Assembly: GCA_003416985.1 (NCBI GenBank)
Contig: QVIN01000005.1
Coordinates: 310,001 to 374,000 of the forward strand
DNA: 64,000 nt
From: Duganella sp. BJB480
GTDB taxonomy: Bacteria > Pseudomonadota > Gammaproteobacteria > Burkholderiales > Burkholderiaceae_D
Direction of reading: 5' to 3'
Part shown: one piece after another, positions 56,941 to 64,000 of the stretch
Numbering within the stretch: position 1 is the stretch's first letter
Layout: each line of letters opens with the position of its first letter
The notes under the pieces: generated by a model
Seen by the model: only the letters and a program-made list of their open reading frames with translations
Databases searched by the model: none
What the model was told of the DNA's origin: nothing
Translations under genes and position numbers: made by a program

Positions 56941-57513
56941 TCAGTGCTGCCGCGTAACGCTTGTTGCAGCGTTCCAGTCGCTGCGCAGCAGACCATAGAT
57001 GACGCTGTCCGAGATCTCGCCGCCGACGAACCAGCGCTCGCGCAGCAGCCCCTCGCGCTGGAAATGCAGGCCTTCCAGGATGCGGCCGGAGGCAATGTTG
57101 TCGGGATGGATATCGGCCTCGATGCGGTGTAGTTCCAGCGGGCCGAAGCCGTAGGCGATCAGCGCGGCCAGCGCTTCCTGCATGTAGCGTTTGCCCCAGT
57201 GCGGCCGCGCCAGCATGTAGCCGATGTCGCAGCGGTGGTTGCGGCGGTCGAAGGCGTACAGCGTGACGGTGCCGATCAATTCGCCGTCCGGCAGCACCAT
57301 CGCCAGGCGCAGCGCGCTGCCGTCCTGGTAGCCCTTGAGGGTTTGCTCGATGTTGTCGGCGGCCTGGGCGGCATGCAGCCAGGGGCCGCTGCTCCAGTAG
57401 CGCAGCGCGGGCGGATCGGAGAACAGGCGGAACAGGGCGTCGGCGTCGCCGCTGTCGACGAAGCGCAGCGTCAGGCGGTCGGTGTGCAGCTGGAAGGGTT
57501 CGAAACTGGGCAT
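56941..57513 (-). CDS. GNAT acetyltransferase (RimJ/RimL type)
   Basis: A 190-residue N-acetyltransferase. The RimJ/RimL-like pattern is clear: LHTDRLTLRFVDSGDADALF at the start, ALRLAMVLPDGELIGTVTLY, and the acetyl-CoA loop CDIGYMLARPHWGKRYMQEA. FGPLELHRIEADIHPDNIAS marks the conserved end. The acceptor could be a ribosomal protein, another protein or a small molecule; it cannot be told from sequence. Confidence 0.9.
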   Translation of the reverse strand: MPSFEPFQLHTDRLTLRFVDSGDADALFRLFSDPPALRYWSSGPWLHAAQAADNIEQTLKGYQDGSALRLAMVLPDGELIGTVTLYAFDRRNHRCDIGYMLARPHWGKRYMQEALAALIAYGFGPLELHRIEADIHPDNIASGRILEGLHFQREGLLRERWFVGGEISDSVIYGLLRSDWNAATSVTRQH

Positions 57514-57599
57514 GCTGATCGTCTTGTGAGGGCTGGTGGCCTTCCAGCTTAGCGGATTTCGGTGGGCGGTTGGTGATTTTCGTAATGCTAACTTTGGGA

Positions 57600-57614
57600 A
57601 ATAATGATATTATT
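57600..57614. promoter_or_regulatory. AT-rich palindrome upstream of the first PEP-CTERM gene
   Basis: AATAAT-GAT-ATTATT forms a perfect 6-base inverted repeat about 47 bases before the start codon, in an AT-rich upstream region. A binding site for a surface-protein regulator is possible; no hexamer pair is convincing. Confidence 0.25.
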
Positions 57615-57660
57615 CGGGCAATAGTCGTTAATTTTCTAATATTTCTCCAGGGACCTCTCC

Positions 57661-58743
57661 ATGATCGCTCGCACTTGCATCGCCCTTGCCGCCGCAACCC
57701 TGCTGTCGGGAACCGCCTACGCCGCCCCGCTGACCGCCAACCAGATGCTGCAACAATTTAACGTCGTCGTCAGCGGCAACCTGACCTCGACCTCGCACGT
57801 CGACGGCCGCACCTACGTGGGCCAGAACGCCAACGGCGGCGACTATGTGCAGCACGTGAACGACACGCCAGCCTCGGCCTACGCCGGCCTGACCGTGGGC
57901 GGCACCCTGAGCGGCAACGTGCACGTGAACGGCCTGGGCCTGGTTACCGGCGGCGACGCCAACGGCATCAACGTCAACAACGGTTCCGCGTATGTGGGCG
58001 GCTCCGCGAGCGGCTCCAGCTTCAACGGCGACGCCTGGATCGTCGGCGCCGCCAACGGCGGCAACTTCAACGGCGGCATCCACGCGGCCAGCTACACCAA
58101 CATCAACGTCAATCCGGGCAGGGTGTTGGCCGCGCCGACCGGTGCGATGAACAGCACGCTGGCGGCGTCGACCTCGACCAACTTCGGCGCGGTGATGACC
58201 GGCCTGTCGAGCCAGCTGTCGGCGATGCACGCGACGGACGGCACCAAGGTCACCTACAGCAACAACGACAGCAACGTGCTGCTGAGCGGCACCGCCGTCA
58301 ACGGCGTGCTGGTGTTCGACCTGACCAAGGACGACAGCAAGATCTTCTCGAGCAAGGTGACTGACATTTCGTTCAACCTGAACGGCGCCAGCACGGTGAT
58401 CTTCAACACCGACGACAGCAACTTGAGCCTGTCCGCCAACTTCAACCAGGCGCAGGCCCTGGGCAGCAAGCTGATCTGGAACTTCGCCGGCCATGACAAC
58501 AGCGTCACCGTCGGCCGCACCTTCGGCGGCCAGGTGCTGGTGGCGGACGGCACCTTCAGCAACGTCGGCGGCGCCAACGTCGAAGGCGGCGTGTTCGCCA
58601 AGACGCTGAACCAGTTCGGCGAGATCCACCTGCAGAGCTTCACCGGCACGGTGCCGACCGCACCGGTGCCCGAGCCGGAAACCTACGCCATGCTGCTGGC
58701 CGGCCTGGGTCTGGTCGGGGCGATGCTGCGGCGCAAAAAATAA
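57661..58743 (+). CDS. Choice-of-anchor A family PEP-CTERM surface protein
   Basis: A 360-residue exported protein. A signal peptide (CIALAAATLLSGTAYA) is followed by the choice-of-anchor A domain (about residues 30-320), rich in Asn/Gly/Ser repeats such as GGTLSGNVHVNGLG. It ends with a PEP-CTERM tail: VPEPETYAMLLAGLGLVG plus RRKK, which an exosortase removes or uses for surface anchoring. Such proteins belong to the cell-surface/exopolysaccharide matrix. A second, related gene follows after 73 bases. Confidence 0.93.
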   Translation: MIARTCIALAAATLLSGTAYAAPLTANQMLQQFNVVVSGNLTSTSHVDGRTYVGQNANGGDYVQHVNDTPASAYAGLTVGGTLSGNVHVNGLGLVTGGDANGINVNNGSAYVGGSASGSSFNGDAWIVGAANGGNFNGGIHAASYTNINVNPGRVLAAPTGAMNSTLAASTSTNFGAVMTGLSSQLSAMHATDGTKVTYSNNDSNVLLSGTAVNGVLVFDLTKDDSKIFSSKVTDISFNLNGASTVIFNTDDSNLSLSANFNQAQALGSKLIWNFAGHDNSVTVGRTFGGQVLVADGTFSNVGGANVEGGVFAKTLNQFGEIHLQSFTGTVPTAPVPEPETYAMLLAGLGLVGAMLRRKK

Positions 58744-58778
58744 TCGCGGAGAAGTGCCGTGCGGCAATAGGTGTGATA

Positions 58779-58809
58779 TCCTTGAGGTAATTTAAATTGC
58801 TATCAAGGA
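58779..58809 (+). promoter_or_regulatory. Hairpin that could mask the ribosome site of the second PEP-CTERM gene
   Basis: TCCTTGA (58779-58785) is the exact reverse complement of TCAAGGA (58803-58809), which contains the AAGGA ribosome-binding site seven bases before the ATG. Pairing would hide that site. The 17-base loop is AT-rich. A regulatory role is inference. Confidence 0.4.
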
Positions 58810-58816
58810 ATTATTC

Positions 58817-59746
58817 ATGGTCGCCGTTACGAAATCCGCTGTTTCCGCTGTCGTTATTGCAATCGCTTCCCTGGGAAGCGCGCAGGCTGCCGTGCTGGAT
58901 TTGGGGCTGCACGGCGCCAATGTGTTCGCGTTCACCGACTTCAAGGCGCCCAGCTCCGACGTCCAGGGCGCCATCCTGGCCGGCCGCGACGTCCAGCTGG
59001 CCAATTACTCCGTCAATGCCAACAACGTCGACGCCTTCGGCGGCTATTCGCTGATCGCCGGCCGCGACCTGAAATTCACCAGCGGCTCGATCAAGAACGG
59101 CGACACCTACGTCGGCGGCAAGGCCAGCCTGACCCAGAGTGTCGACGTGTATTCGAAGATCAAGACTGGCGCCGCGCCCGTCAACATGAACGCGCTGGCC
59201 GGCCAGTTGACGGCCACTTCCGGCTCGCTGTCCAAGCTGTCGACCACCGGCACCGCCACCGAGCAGTGGGGCGGCCTGAATATCGCCGGCAGCAAGAAGA
59301 GCGTGGAAGTGATCGACATCGACGCCAAGACACTGTCGAACGTCAGCTACTTCAACTTCAGCGGCCTGAACGCCGGCTCCACGCTGATCCTCAACGTCAG
59401 CGGCGACAAGGCCAGCTTCAACGGCGGCTACCAGGGCTTCGAGAACTACAACGTGCTGTTCAATTTCTACCAGGCGACCGACCTGGGCATCCACACCGGC
59501 CTGACCGCCAATATCCTGGCGCCGCTGGCCCGCGTGGATGGCGGCAGCGGTGTGATCGATGGCAACGTGATCGTCAATTCGTGGAGCTCGTCGGTGCAGA
59601 TCAACGCCGATCACTTCTTCAAGCCGGTCAGCGTGAACGGCTACACCACCGCCGTGCCGGAACCGGAAACCTATGCGATGATGCTGGCCGGCCTGGGCCT
59701 GGTGGGCTTCATGGCGCGCCGTCGCAAGCAGGCGGCGGCACGCTGA
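58817..59746 (+). CDS. Choice-of-anchor A family PEP-CTERM surface protein (second copy)
   Basis: A 309-residue exported protein, a diverged paralogue of the preceding gene. A signal peptide (VIAIASLGSAQAAV) is followed by a choice-of-anchor A region (LAGRDVQLANYSVNANNVDA, DTYVGGKASL, VIDIDAKTLSNVSYFNF) and a PEP-CTERM tail VPEPETYAMMLAGLGLVG plus ARRRKQ. Its 3' end overlaps the convergent TetR gene by 38 bases. Probably a surface or matrix protein; ligand unknown. Confidence 0.92.
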   Translation: MVAVTKSAVSAVVIAIASLGSAQAAVLDLGLHGANVFAFTDFKAPSSDVQGAILAGRDVQLANYSVNANNVDAFGGYSLIAGRDLKFTSGSIKNGDTYVGGKASLTQSVDVYSKIKTGAAPVNMNALAGQLTATSGSLSKLSTTGTATEQWGGLNIAGSKKSVEVIDIDAKTLSNVSYFNFSGLNAGSTLILNVSGDKASFNGGYQGFENYNVLFNFYQATDLGIHTGLTANILAPLARVDGGSGVIDGNVIVNSWSSSVQINADHFFKPVSVNGYTTAVPEPETYAMMLAGLGLVGFMARRRKQAAAR

Positions 59747-60389
59747 TCGCCGACAGCACCATGTCGACGATGACCTTCTCGGCATCGTCGAAGTCTTTCT
59801 TGGTCAGCTGCTTGCGGTTCAACACCAGCGCCATCTGCGCCGAAAAGTCCGCGTAGGACTGCGTCATCGCCCAGATGGCGAACAGCAGGTGGGTCGCGTT
59901 GATCGGCGCGATCTTCCCTTCGCTGATCCACTTCTCGAACACCTCGATATCCTTGCGCACCAGCGGCACCACGCGGTTCTGGATCTGCGCGCCGTACAGC
60001 TGCGCGCCGCTGATCACCTCCATCGCATACACGCGCGACGCCCACGGCTGTTCGCGCGAGAACTTCAGCTTGGCCTGCACGTAGGTGCGCAGCACGTCGC
60101 GCGGATCCTGGTCGCCGGCGGCCAGGTTCTCCATCCGTTCCAGCCACTCGTCGAGCACCTCGTCCAGCACGCGCTGGTACAGCGCCTGCTTGGTGGGGAA
60201 GTAGTACATCAGGTTCTGTTTCGACAGGCCGGCGTTCTCCGCCACGGTGGCGATCGACGTGCCCTCGTAGCCGCATTCGGCGAACACCCGCACCGCCTCG
60301 GCGGCGATGTCGGCTTCCAGTTTGTCGCGATTGAGAACGCGCCGTTTGATCTTCGGCGCTGGCTCGGCATTCAGTTTTGCTGTCGGCAT
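59709..60389 (-). CDS. TetR family regulator (RutR-like C-terminal domain)
   Basis: A 226-residue TetR regulator. The start ATG at 60389 gives MPTAKLNAEPAPKIKRRVLN, followed by the helix-turn-helix (GYEGTSIATVAENAGLSKQN). The C-terminal half, including ASRVYAMEVISGAQLYGAQI and HLLFAIWAMTQSYADFSAQM, resembles the YcdC/RutR class, whose members sense uracil or thymine and control pyrimidine breakdown. The gene overlaps the MocR gene end by 19 bases on the same strand and lies beside an omega-aminotransferase, fitting beta-alanine or pyrimidine-derived amino acid use. Confidence 0.88.
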   Translation of the reverse strand: MPTAKLNAEPAPKIKRRVLNRDKLEADIAAEAVRVFAECGYEGTSIATVAENAGLSKQNLMYYFPTKQALYQRVLDEVLDEWLERMENLAAGDQDPRDVLRTYVQAKLKFSREQPWASRVYAMEVISGAQLYGAQIQNRVVPLVRKDIEVFEKWISEGKIAPINATHLLFAIWAMTQSYADFSAQMALVLNRKQLTKKDFDDAEKVIVDMVLSAISVPPPACDGAP

Positions 60390-61846
60390 GTGAGTCTCAG
60401 GAAGGTCAGGAGTTGTGGGTGGTCGGTGTAGGCGACGTTGAAGCGGAACCAGATCGATTCCGGCGCACGCAGCATGAAGAAATCGCACGGCGACAGCAGG
60501 ATGCCGGACTTGAGCGCCAGGTCGGCGATGATCTTGCCGTTCCATTCGGCGGTTGGCGCCTGGTCCCAGCCGGCGCTGACGAACATGCCGCCGCGCGGGC
60601 GCGCCAGCGGCTCCATGCCGACGCTGCGCAGGCTGTCGATGGCGCGTTCGCGGCCGGCCGCCAGCTGCGCGGCCAGCTTGTCCACCATGCGCTTGTAGGG
60701 CCGCGCGGTGATGGCGTGGTAGACGGCGCGCTCGTTGATCTCGGAGGTGGTCAGGCCGGCCAGCATCTTCACCCGCAGCAGCTCGGGGATCAGCGAGGCC
60801 GAGGCGCAGATCGATCCGACGCGCAGCACCGGCGACAGCGTCTTGGAGAAGCTGCCGACGCGGATCACGCGCCGCAGGCCGTCCATGGCCGCCAGCGAGG
60901 CCTCGCCGCGCGGCGCCAGCTCGCGGTAGATGTCGTCCTCCACCAGCCAGAAATCGAACTGCTCGGCGAGACCCAGCAGGCGATGCGCCTGCGCCGCGCT
61001 GAGCGAGGTGCCCAGCGGGTTTTGCAGCACCGTGTTGACGAACATGAGCTTGGGCTGGGTTTGCGCGGCCTGCCTGGCCAGCGTGTCGAAATCGAGGCCA
61101 TGCTCGCCGCGCGGTATGCCGACCGGCACGCAGCCGTGGTGGCGTATCAGCGACAGCAGGTTGCTGTAGCCGGGATCCTCGACAAACACGGTGTCGCCCG
61201 GCTTGGTCAGCGTGCGCAGGACCAGGTCGAAGGCGTGGGTGGCGCCGTGGGTCAGCAGCACCTGTTCCGGCTCGACCGGGAACAGCTCGTCGCTCAGCGT
61301 GGACGACAGCTGCTGCCGCAGCGACGGAAAGCCCAGCGGATGGCCGTAGCCGCGCAGGCGCGTGGCCGGGATGCGCATCGCCTGGCGCACGGCGTCGAGG
61401 ATGGTGTCCTCGCCGTACCACTCGGGCGGCAGCCAGCCGGCGCCCACGGCCAGCGCCTCGGAGGTGCCGGAATACAGGTCGGGGGTGAGGGCGTCGATGG
61501 CGGTCGGCGTGGCCTGCAGCGTGGACGGCAGCAGCGTGGCCGGCACGTCCTGGCGGGCCACGAAATAGCCGGAACCGCGGCGCGATGACAACAGTCCCAG
61601 CGTCACCAGCCGGTCGTAGGACTCGACAACTGTAAAGGTGCTGATGCCATTACACTTGGCAAATTGCCGCACCGACGGCATTTTCGTTCCTATGCGCAAC
61701 TCCCTGCGGCCCACCATCGCGCTGATGGCGGCGACGATCTGCTCGACCAGGCTGCCTTTCTTGCTGCGCTCTATGGCGAGCACCGGCCAGCCCGCCGCTT
61801 CGGGCGCGCAGCCGGTTTGATCGATCACAGAAATCGCTGGTTCCAT
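60371..61846 (-). CDS. MocR/GntR-type regulator with aminotransferase domain
   Basis: A 491-residue PLP-dependent regulator. A GntR winged helix (about residues 25-95, VGRRELRIGTKMPSVRQFAK, then YDRLVTLGLLSSRRGSGYF) is fused to a class I aminotransferase domain with the PLP lysine near GSFSKTLSPVLRVG. The start at 61846 is chosen because GGAG lies 6 bases before it; starts at 61858 and 61936 are open but the latter reads through an inverted repeat. It is divergent from the aminotransferase-alanine dehydrogenase genes and probably controls them in response to an amino acid such as beta-alanine. Confidence 0.9.
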   Translation of the reverse strand: MEPAISVIDQTGCAPEAAGWPVLAIERSKKGSLVEQIVAAISAMVGRRELRIGTKMPSVRQFAKCNGISTFTVVESYDRLVTLGLLSSRRGSGYFVARQDVPATLLPSTLQATPTAIDALTPDLYSGTSEALAVGAGWLPPEWYGEDTILDAVRQAMRIPATRLRGYGHPLGFPSLRQQLSSTLSDELFPVEPEQVLLTHGATHAFDLVLRTLTKPGDTVFVEDPGYSNLLSLIRHHGCVPVGIPRGEHGLDFDTLARQAAQTQPKLMFVNTVLQNPLGTSLSAAQAHRLLGLAEQFDFWLVEDDIYRELAPRGEASLAAMDGLRRVIRVGSFSKTLSPVLRVGSICASASLIPELLRVKMLAGLTTSEINERAVYHAITARPYKRMVDKLAAQLAAGRERAIDSLRSVGMEPLARPRGGMFVSAGWDQAPTAEWNGKIIADLALKSGILLSPCDFFMLRAPESIWFRFNVAYTDHPQLLTFLRLTCRQQN

Positions 61847-61872
61847 CCTTGACTCCATTTGCTGCGGAAAGC

Positions 61873-61914
61873 AAAACTGTAGTGTTTTTGTTGCCAGTAC
61901 GGTTGGACAGTTTT
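61873..61914. promoter_or_regulatory. Inverted repeat in the MocR/aminotransferase divergent region
   Basis: AAAACTGT (61873-61880) and ACAGTTTT (61907-61914) are perfect inverted copies 26 bases apart, between the MocR start and the divergent aminotransferase. It is a likely operator for the MocR or TetR protein encoded beside it. Confidence 0.45.
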
Positions 61915-62036
61915 GATATTTGTGTATCTGTGCCATAGTTGTTGCGCTGTCTATTATTGCATCATCATTTTGCCAACTGGTAAATTTTTTTACGGTTCGT
62001 CAAAAAAATCCGCAAGTCAGTTCCTAGGAGATGTGC

Positions 62037-63353
62037 ATGAACGAGTCCCGACCTGAATCGATGGCGTCCTTCTGGATGCCCTTTACGAACAACCGCGATT
62101 TCAAAGCCCATCCGCGCCTGCTGGTGTCGGCGGAAGGCATGTACTACAAGGACGTGGACGGCAACACCATCCTGGACGGCACCGCCGGCCTGTGGTGCGT
62201 GCCGTGCGGCCACGCGCAGCCGAAGATCGTCGCCGCCGTGCGCGAGATGGTGGGCCAGCTCGATTTCGCGCCGACCTTCCAGATGGGCCACCCGGCCGCT
62301 TTCGACCTGGCCGAAAAGCTGATGGAGTACACCAACCACAAGTTCGGCCAGGTGTTCTACACCAACTCCGGTTCCGAGGCGGTGGACACCGCGCTGAAGA
62401 TCGCGCTGGCGTACCACAAGGCGCGCGGGGAGGCGAGCCGCACGCGTTTGATCGGCCGCGAGCGCGGCTACCACGGCGTCGGCTTCGGCGGCATCTCGGT
62501 GGGCGGCATCGCCGGCAACCGCAAGCCGTACGGCGTGATGCTGCCGGGCGTCGACCACCTGCCGCACACGCACAACCTGGAGAAGAACGCCTACACGCGC
62601 GGCGAGCCGGAATACGGCACCGAGCTGGCCGACGAACTGGAACGCATCGTCGCGCTGCATGACGCGTCGACCATCGCCGCGGTGATCGTCGAGCCGGTGG
62701 CAGGTTCCACCGGCGTGCTGATACCGCCGAAGGGATACCTGAAGCGCCTGCGTGACCTGTGCACCAAGCACGGCATCCTGCTGATCTTCGACGAGGTGAT
62801 CACGGGCTTCGGCCGTTTGACCACGCCGTTCGCGGCCGACTACTTCGACGTCGAACCGGACATGATGACCACCGCGAAGGGTCTGACCAACGGCGTGATC
62901 CCGATGGGCGCGGTGTTCAGCAAGAAGTTCATCTACGACGCCTTCATGGAAGCGCCGGCCGGCATTGAGCTGTTCCACGGCTACACCTACTCGGGTCACC
63001 CGGTGGCCTGCGCCGCCTCGCTGGCGACGCTGGAAGTGTTCAAGGAACAGAAGATCCTCGAACACGCCGCCGGCATGGCCGAATACTGGGCCGACGCGGT
63101 GCACTCGCTCAAGGGCTTGCCGCACGTGATCGACATCCGCACCATCGGCCTGATCGCCGGCATCGAGCTGGCGCCCATCGCCGGCAAGCCTGGCGCGCGC
63201 GCGTTCGCCGCGTTCAAGCAGGCCTTCGCCGACGGCATCCTGATACGCACCACCGGCGACATCATCGCTCTGTCGCCACCGCTGGTGCTGGAGAAAAAAC
63301 ATATCGACGAACTTTTTGGAAAGCTGACGACGGTACTTAAAAACTTAAACTAA
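62037..63353 (+). CDS. Omega-amino acid aminotransferase (beta-alanine--pyruvate type)
   Basis: A 438-residue class III PLP aminotransferase. The start ATG at 62037 is favoured because AGGAG lies 6 bases upstream; an ATG two codons earlier touches that site. Family strings: FWMPFTNNRDFKAHPRLL near the N-terminus, GTAGLWCVPCGHAQPKI, FYTNSGSEAVDTALKIAL, and the PLP lysine in TTAKGLTNGVIPMGAV. It matches BauA-type beta-alanine:pyruvate aminotransferases. Beta-alanine is an end product of uracil breakdown, which fits the RutR-like regulator nearby. Alanine dehydrogenase follows by 13 bases and would recycle the alanine formed. Confidence 0.93.
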   Translation: MNESRPESMASFWMPFTNNRDFKAHPRLLVSAEGMYYKDVDGNTILDGTAGLWCVPCGHAQPKIVAAVREMVGQLDFAPTFQMGHPAAFDLAEKLMEYTNHKFGQVFYTNSGSEAVDTALKIALAYHKARGEASRTRLIGRERGYHGVGFGGISVGGIAGNRKPYGVMLPGVDHLPHTHNLEKNAYTRGEPEYGTELADELERIVALHDASTIAAVIVEPVAGSTGVLIPPKGYLKRLRDLCTKHGILLIFDEVITGFGRLTTPFAADYFDVEPDMMTTAKGLTNGVIPMGAVFSKKFIYDAFMEAPAGIELFHGYTYSGHPVACAASLATLEVFKEQKILEHAAGMAEYWADAVHSLKGLPHVIDIRTIGLIAGIELAPIAGKPGARAFAAFKQAFADGILIRTTGDIIALSPPLVLEKKHIDELFGKLTTVLKNLN

Positions 63354-63366
63354 CGAGGAGAACACC

Positions 63367-64000
63367 ATGCTGGTAGGCGTCCCAAAAGAGATCAAGAACC
63401 AGGAGTCCCGCGTTGGCCTTACCCCGGCCAGCGTGAAGGAACTCGTATTGCGTGGCCATCAAGTACTTGTACAAAAAAACGCCGGTGTCGCCATCGGCTT
63501 GAGTGATGCGATGTATGAAGGCGCCGGCGCCACCATCATCGAAGCGGCGTCCGAAATCTTCGCCCGCGCCGAGATGATCGTCAAGGTGAAGGAGCCGCAG
63601 CCGGAAGAATGCGCGATGCTGCGCAAGGGCCAGATCCTGTACACCTACCTGCACCTGGCTCCGGACCCGGAACAGACCAAGGCGCTGGTGGAATCTGGCG
63701 CGGTGTGCATCGCCTACGAAACCATCACCGGCGCCAACGGCGGCTTGCCGCTGCTGGCGCCGATGAGCGAGGTGGCGGGGCGCATGTCGATCCAGGCCGG
63801 CGCCGCGCACCTGGAAAAATCCAAGGGCGGCATGGGCCTGCTGCTGGGCGGCGTGCCTGGCGTGGCGCCCGGCCACATCGCCATCATCGGCGCCGGCGTG
63901 GTCGGCACCAACGCCTTGCAGAGGGCGGTCGGCATCGGCGCGCGCGTGACGATTTTGGACAAGAACATCGACCGCCTGCGCCAGCTGGACCTCATCTACG
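63367..64000 (+). CDS. ald: Alanine dehydrogenase (partial, runs off the window)
   Basis: The first 211 residues of an NAD-dependent alanine dehydrogenase. The N-terminus [20 protein letters not shown], the catalytic Lys/His region ([20 protein letters not shown]) and the nucleotide fold [11 protein letters not shown] are all present. AGGAG lies 7 bases upstream of the ATG. It would convert alanine made by the upstream aminotransferase back to pyruvate, releasing ammonium. The C-terminal part lies beyond the right edge. Confidence 0.95.
   Translation, partial: MLVGVPKEIKNQESRVGLTPASVKELVLRGHQVLVQKNAGVAIGLSDAMYEGAGATIIEAASEIFARAEMIVKVKEPQPEECAMLRKGQILYTYLHLAPDPEQTKALVESGAVCIAYETITGANGGLPLLAPMSEVAGRMSIQAGAAHLEKSKGGMGLLLGGVPGVAPGHIAIIGAGVVGTNALQRAVGIGARVTILDKNIDRLRQLDLIY

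Noticed and set aside
61847..61936. MocR start at 61936
   Set aside because: The extra 30 residues read through a perfect inverted repeat in the divergent promoter region, and a ribosome site lies just before 61846.

Overview
The window is GC-rich, gene-dense chromosomal DNA from what looks like an Oxalobacteraceae-type betaproteobacterium (Massilia/Duganella/Janthinobacterium-like). This placement is an inference from the type IV pilus genes, two 'choice-of-anchor A' proteins with VPEPETYA PEP-CTERM tails, long TonB-dependent receptors and overall codon style. I saw no tRNA, rRNA, CRISPR array, transposase or phage gene.

Layout. 0-6.2 kb (minus strand): end of an unknown gene, pilC, pilB, a CorC/HlyC-type membrane protein, an 88-bp palindromic repeat and a TPR-methyltransferase. 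6.3-8.3 kb: an exported S9 peptidase. 8.3-17.4 kb: purine oxidation, with uraH (minus) divergent from puuE-xdhA-xdhB-xdhC-guaD-exported adenosine deaminase. 18.0-24.6 kb: a TonB receptor followed by exported 5'-nucleotidase, phospholipase D-like protein and S1/P1 nuclease. 24.6-28 kb: a small secreted protein, a solute-binding-like protein, a DeoR regulator divergent from a NudK-like Nudix hydrolase, and a cytochrome c. 28-34 kb (minus): transaldolase, BMP-type binding protein, ABC ATPase and two permeases for nucleoside uptake. 34.4-36.7 kb: a second TonB receptor. 36.8-39.1 kb: DUF969/DUF979 permease pair with pyroglutamyl peptidase. 39.1-42.1 kb (minus): psuK, psuG and a LysR regulator. 42.3-51.4 kb: purine nucleoside phosphorylase, deoB, deoC, a fused aldehyde dehydrogenase, deoA, cdd, an unusual tandem deaminase-like protein and a small unknown protein. 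51.3-57.5 kb: a degenerate HD-GYP/LuxR regulator, small secreted and cytosolic proteins, a retropepsin-like protein, a VOC protein, a LytS/LytTR two-component system with a small membrane protein, and a GNAT. 57.6-59.7 kb: two PEP-CTERM surface proteins. 59.7-64 kb: TetR (RutR-like) and MocR regulators divergent from an omega-aminotransferase and the start of alanine dehydrogenase.

How it works together. Much of the window reads as a nucleic-acid and nucleoside utilisation region. Exported nucleases and a 5'-nucleotidase would release nucleosides, TonB receptors and a BMP-type ABC transporter would bring them in, phosphorylases, deaminases, DeoB/DeoC/ALDH, transaldolase and PsuGK would feed the sugars into central metabolism, and GuaD/XdhABC/UraH/PuuE would oxidise purine bases.

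The most interesting signal is a conserved ~70-bp promoter-like element present three times. One copy precedes the first TonB receptor, one lies on the minus strand ahead of the transaldolase/nucleoside-ABC genes, and one precedes the PNP-deo operon. It ties these distant units into one apparent regulon.
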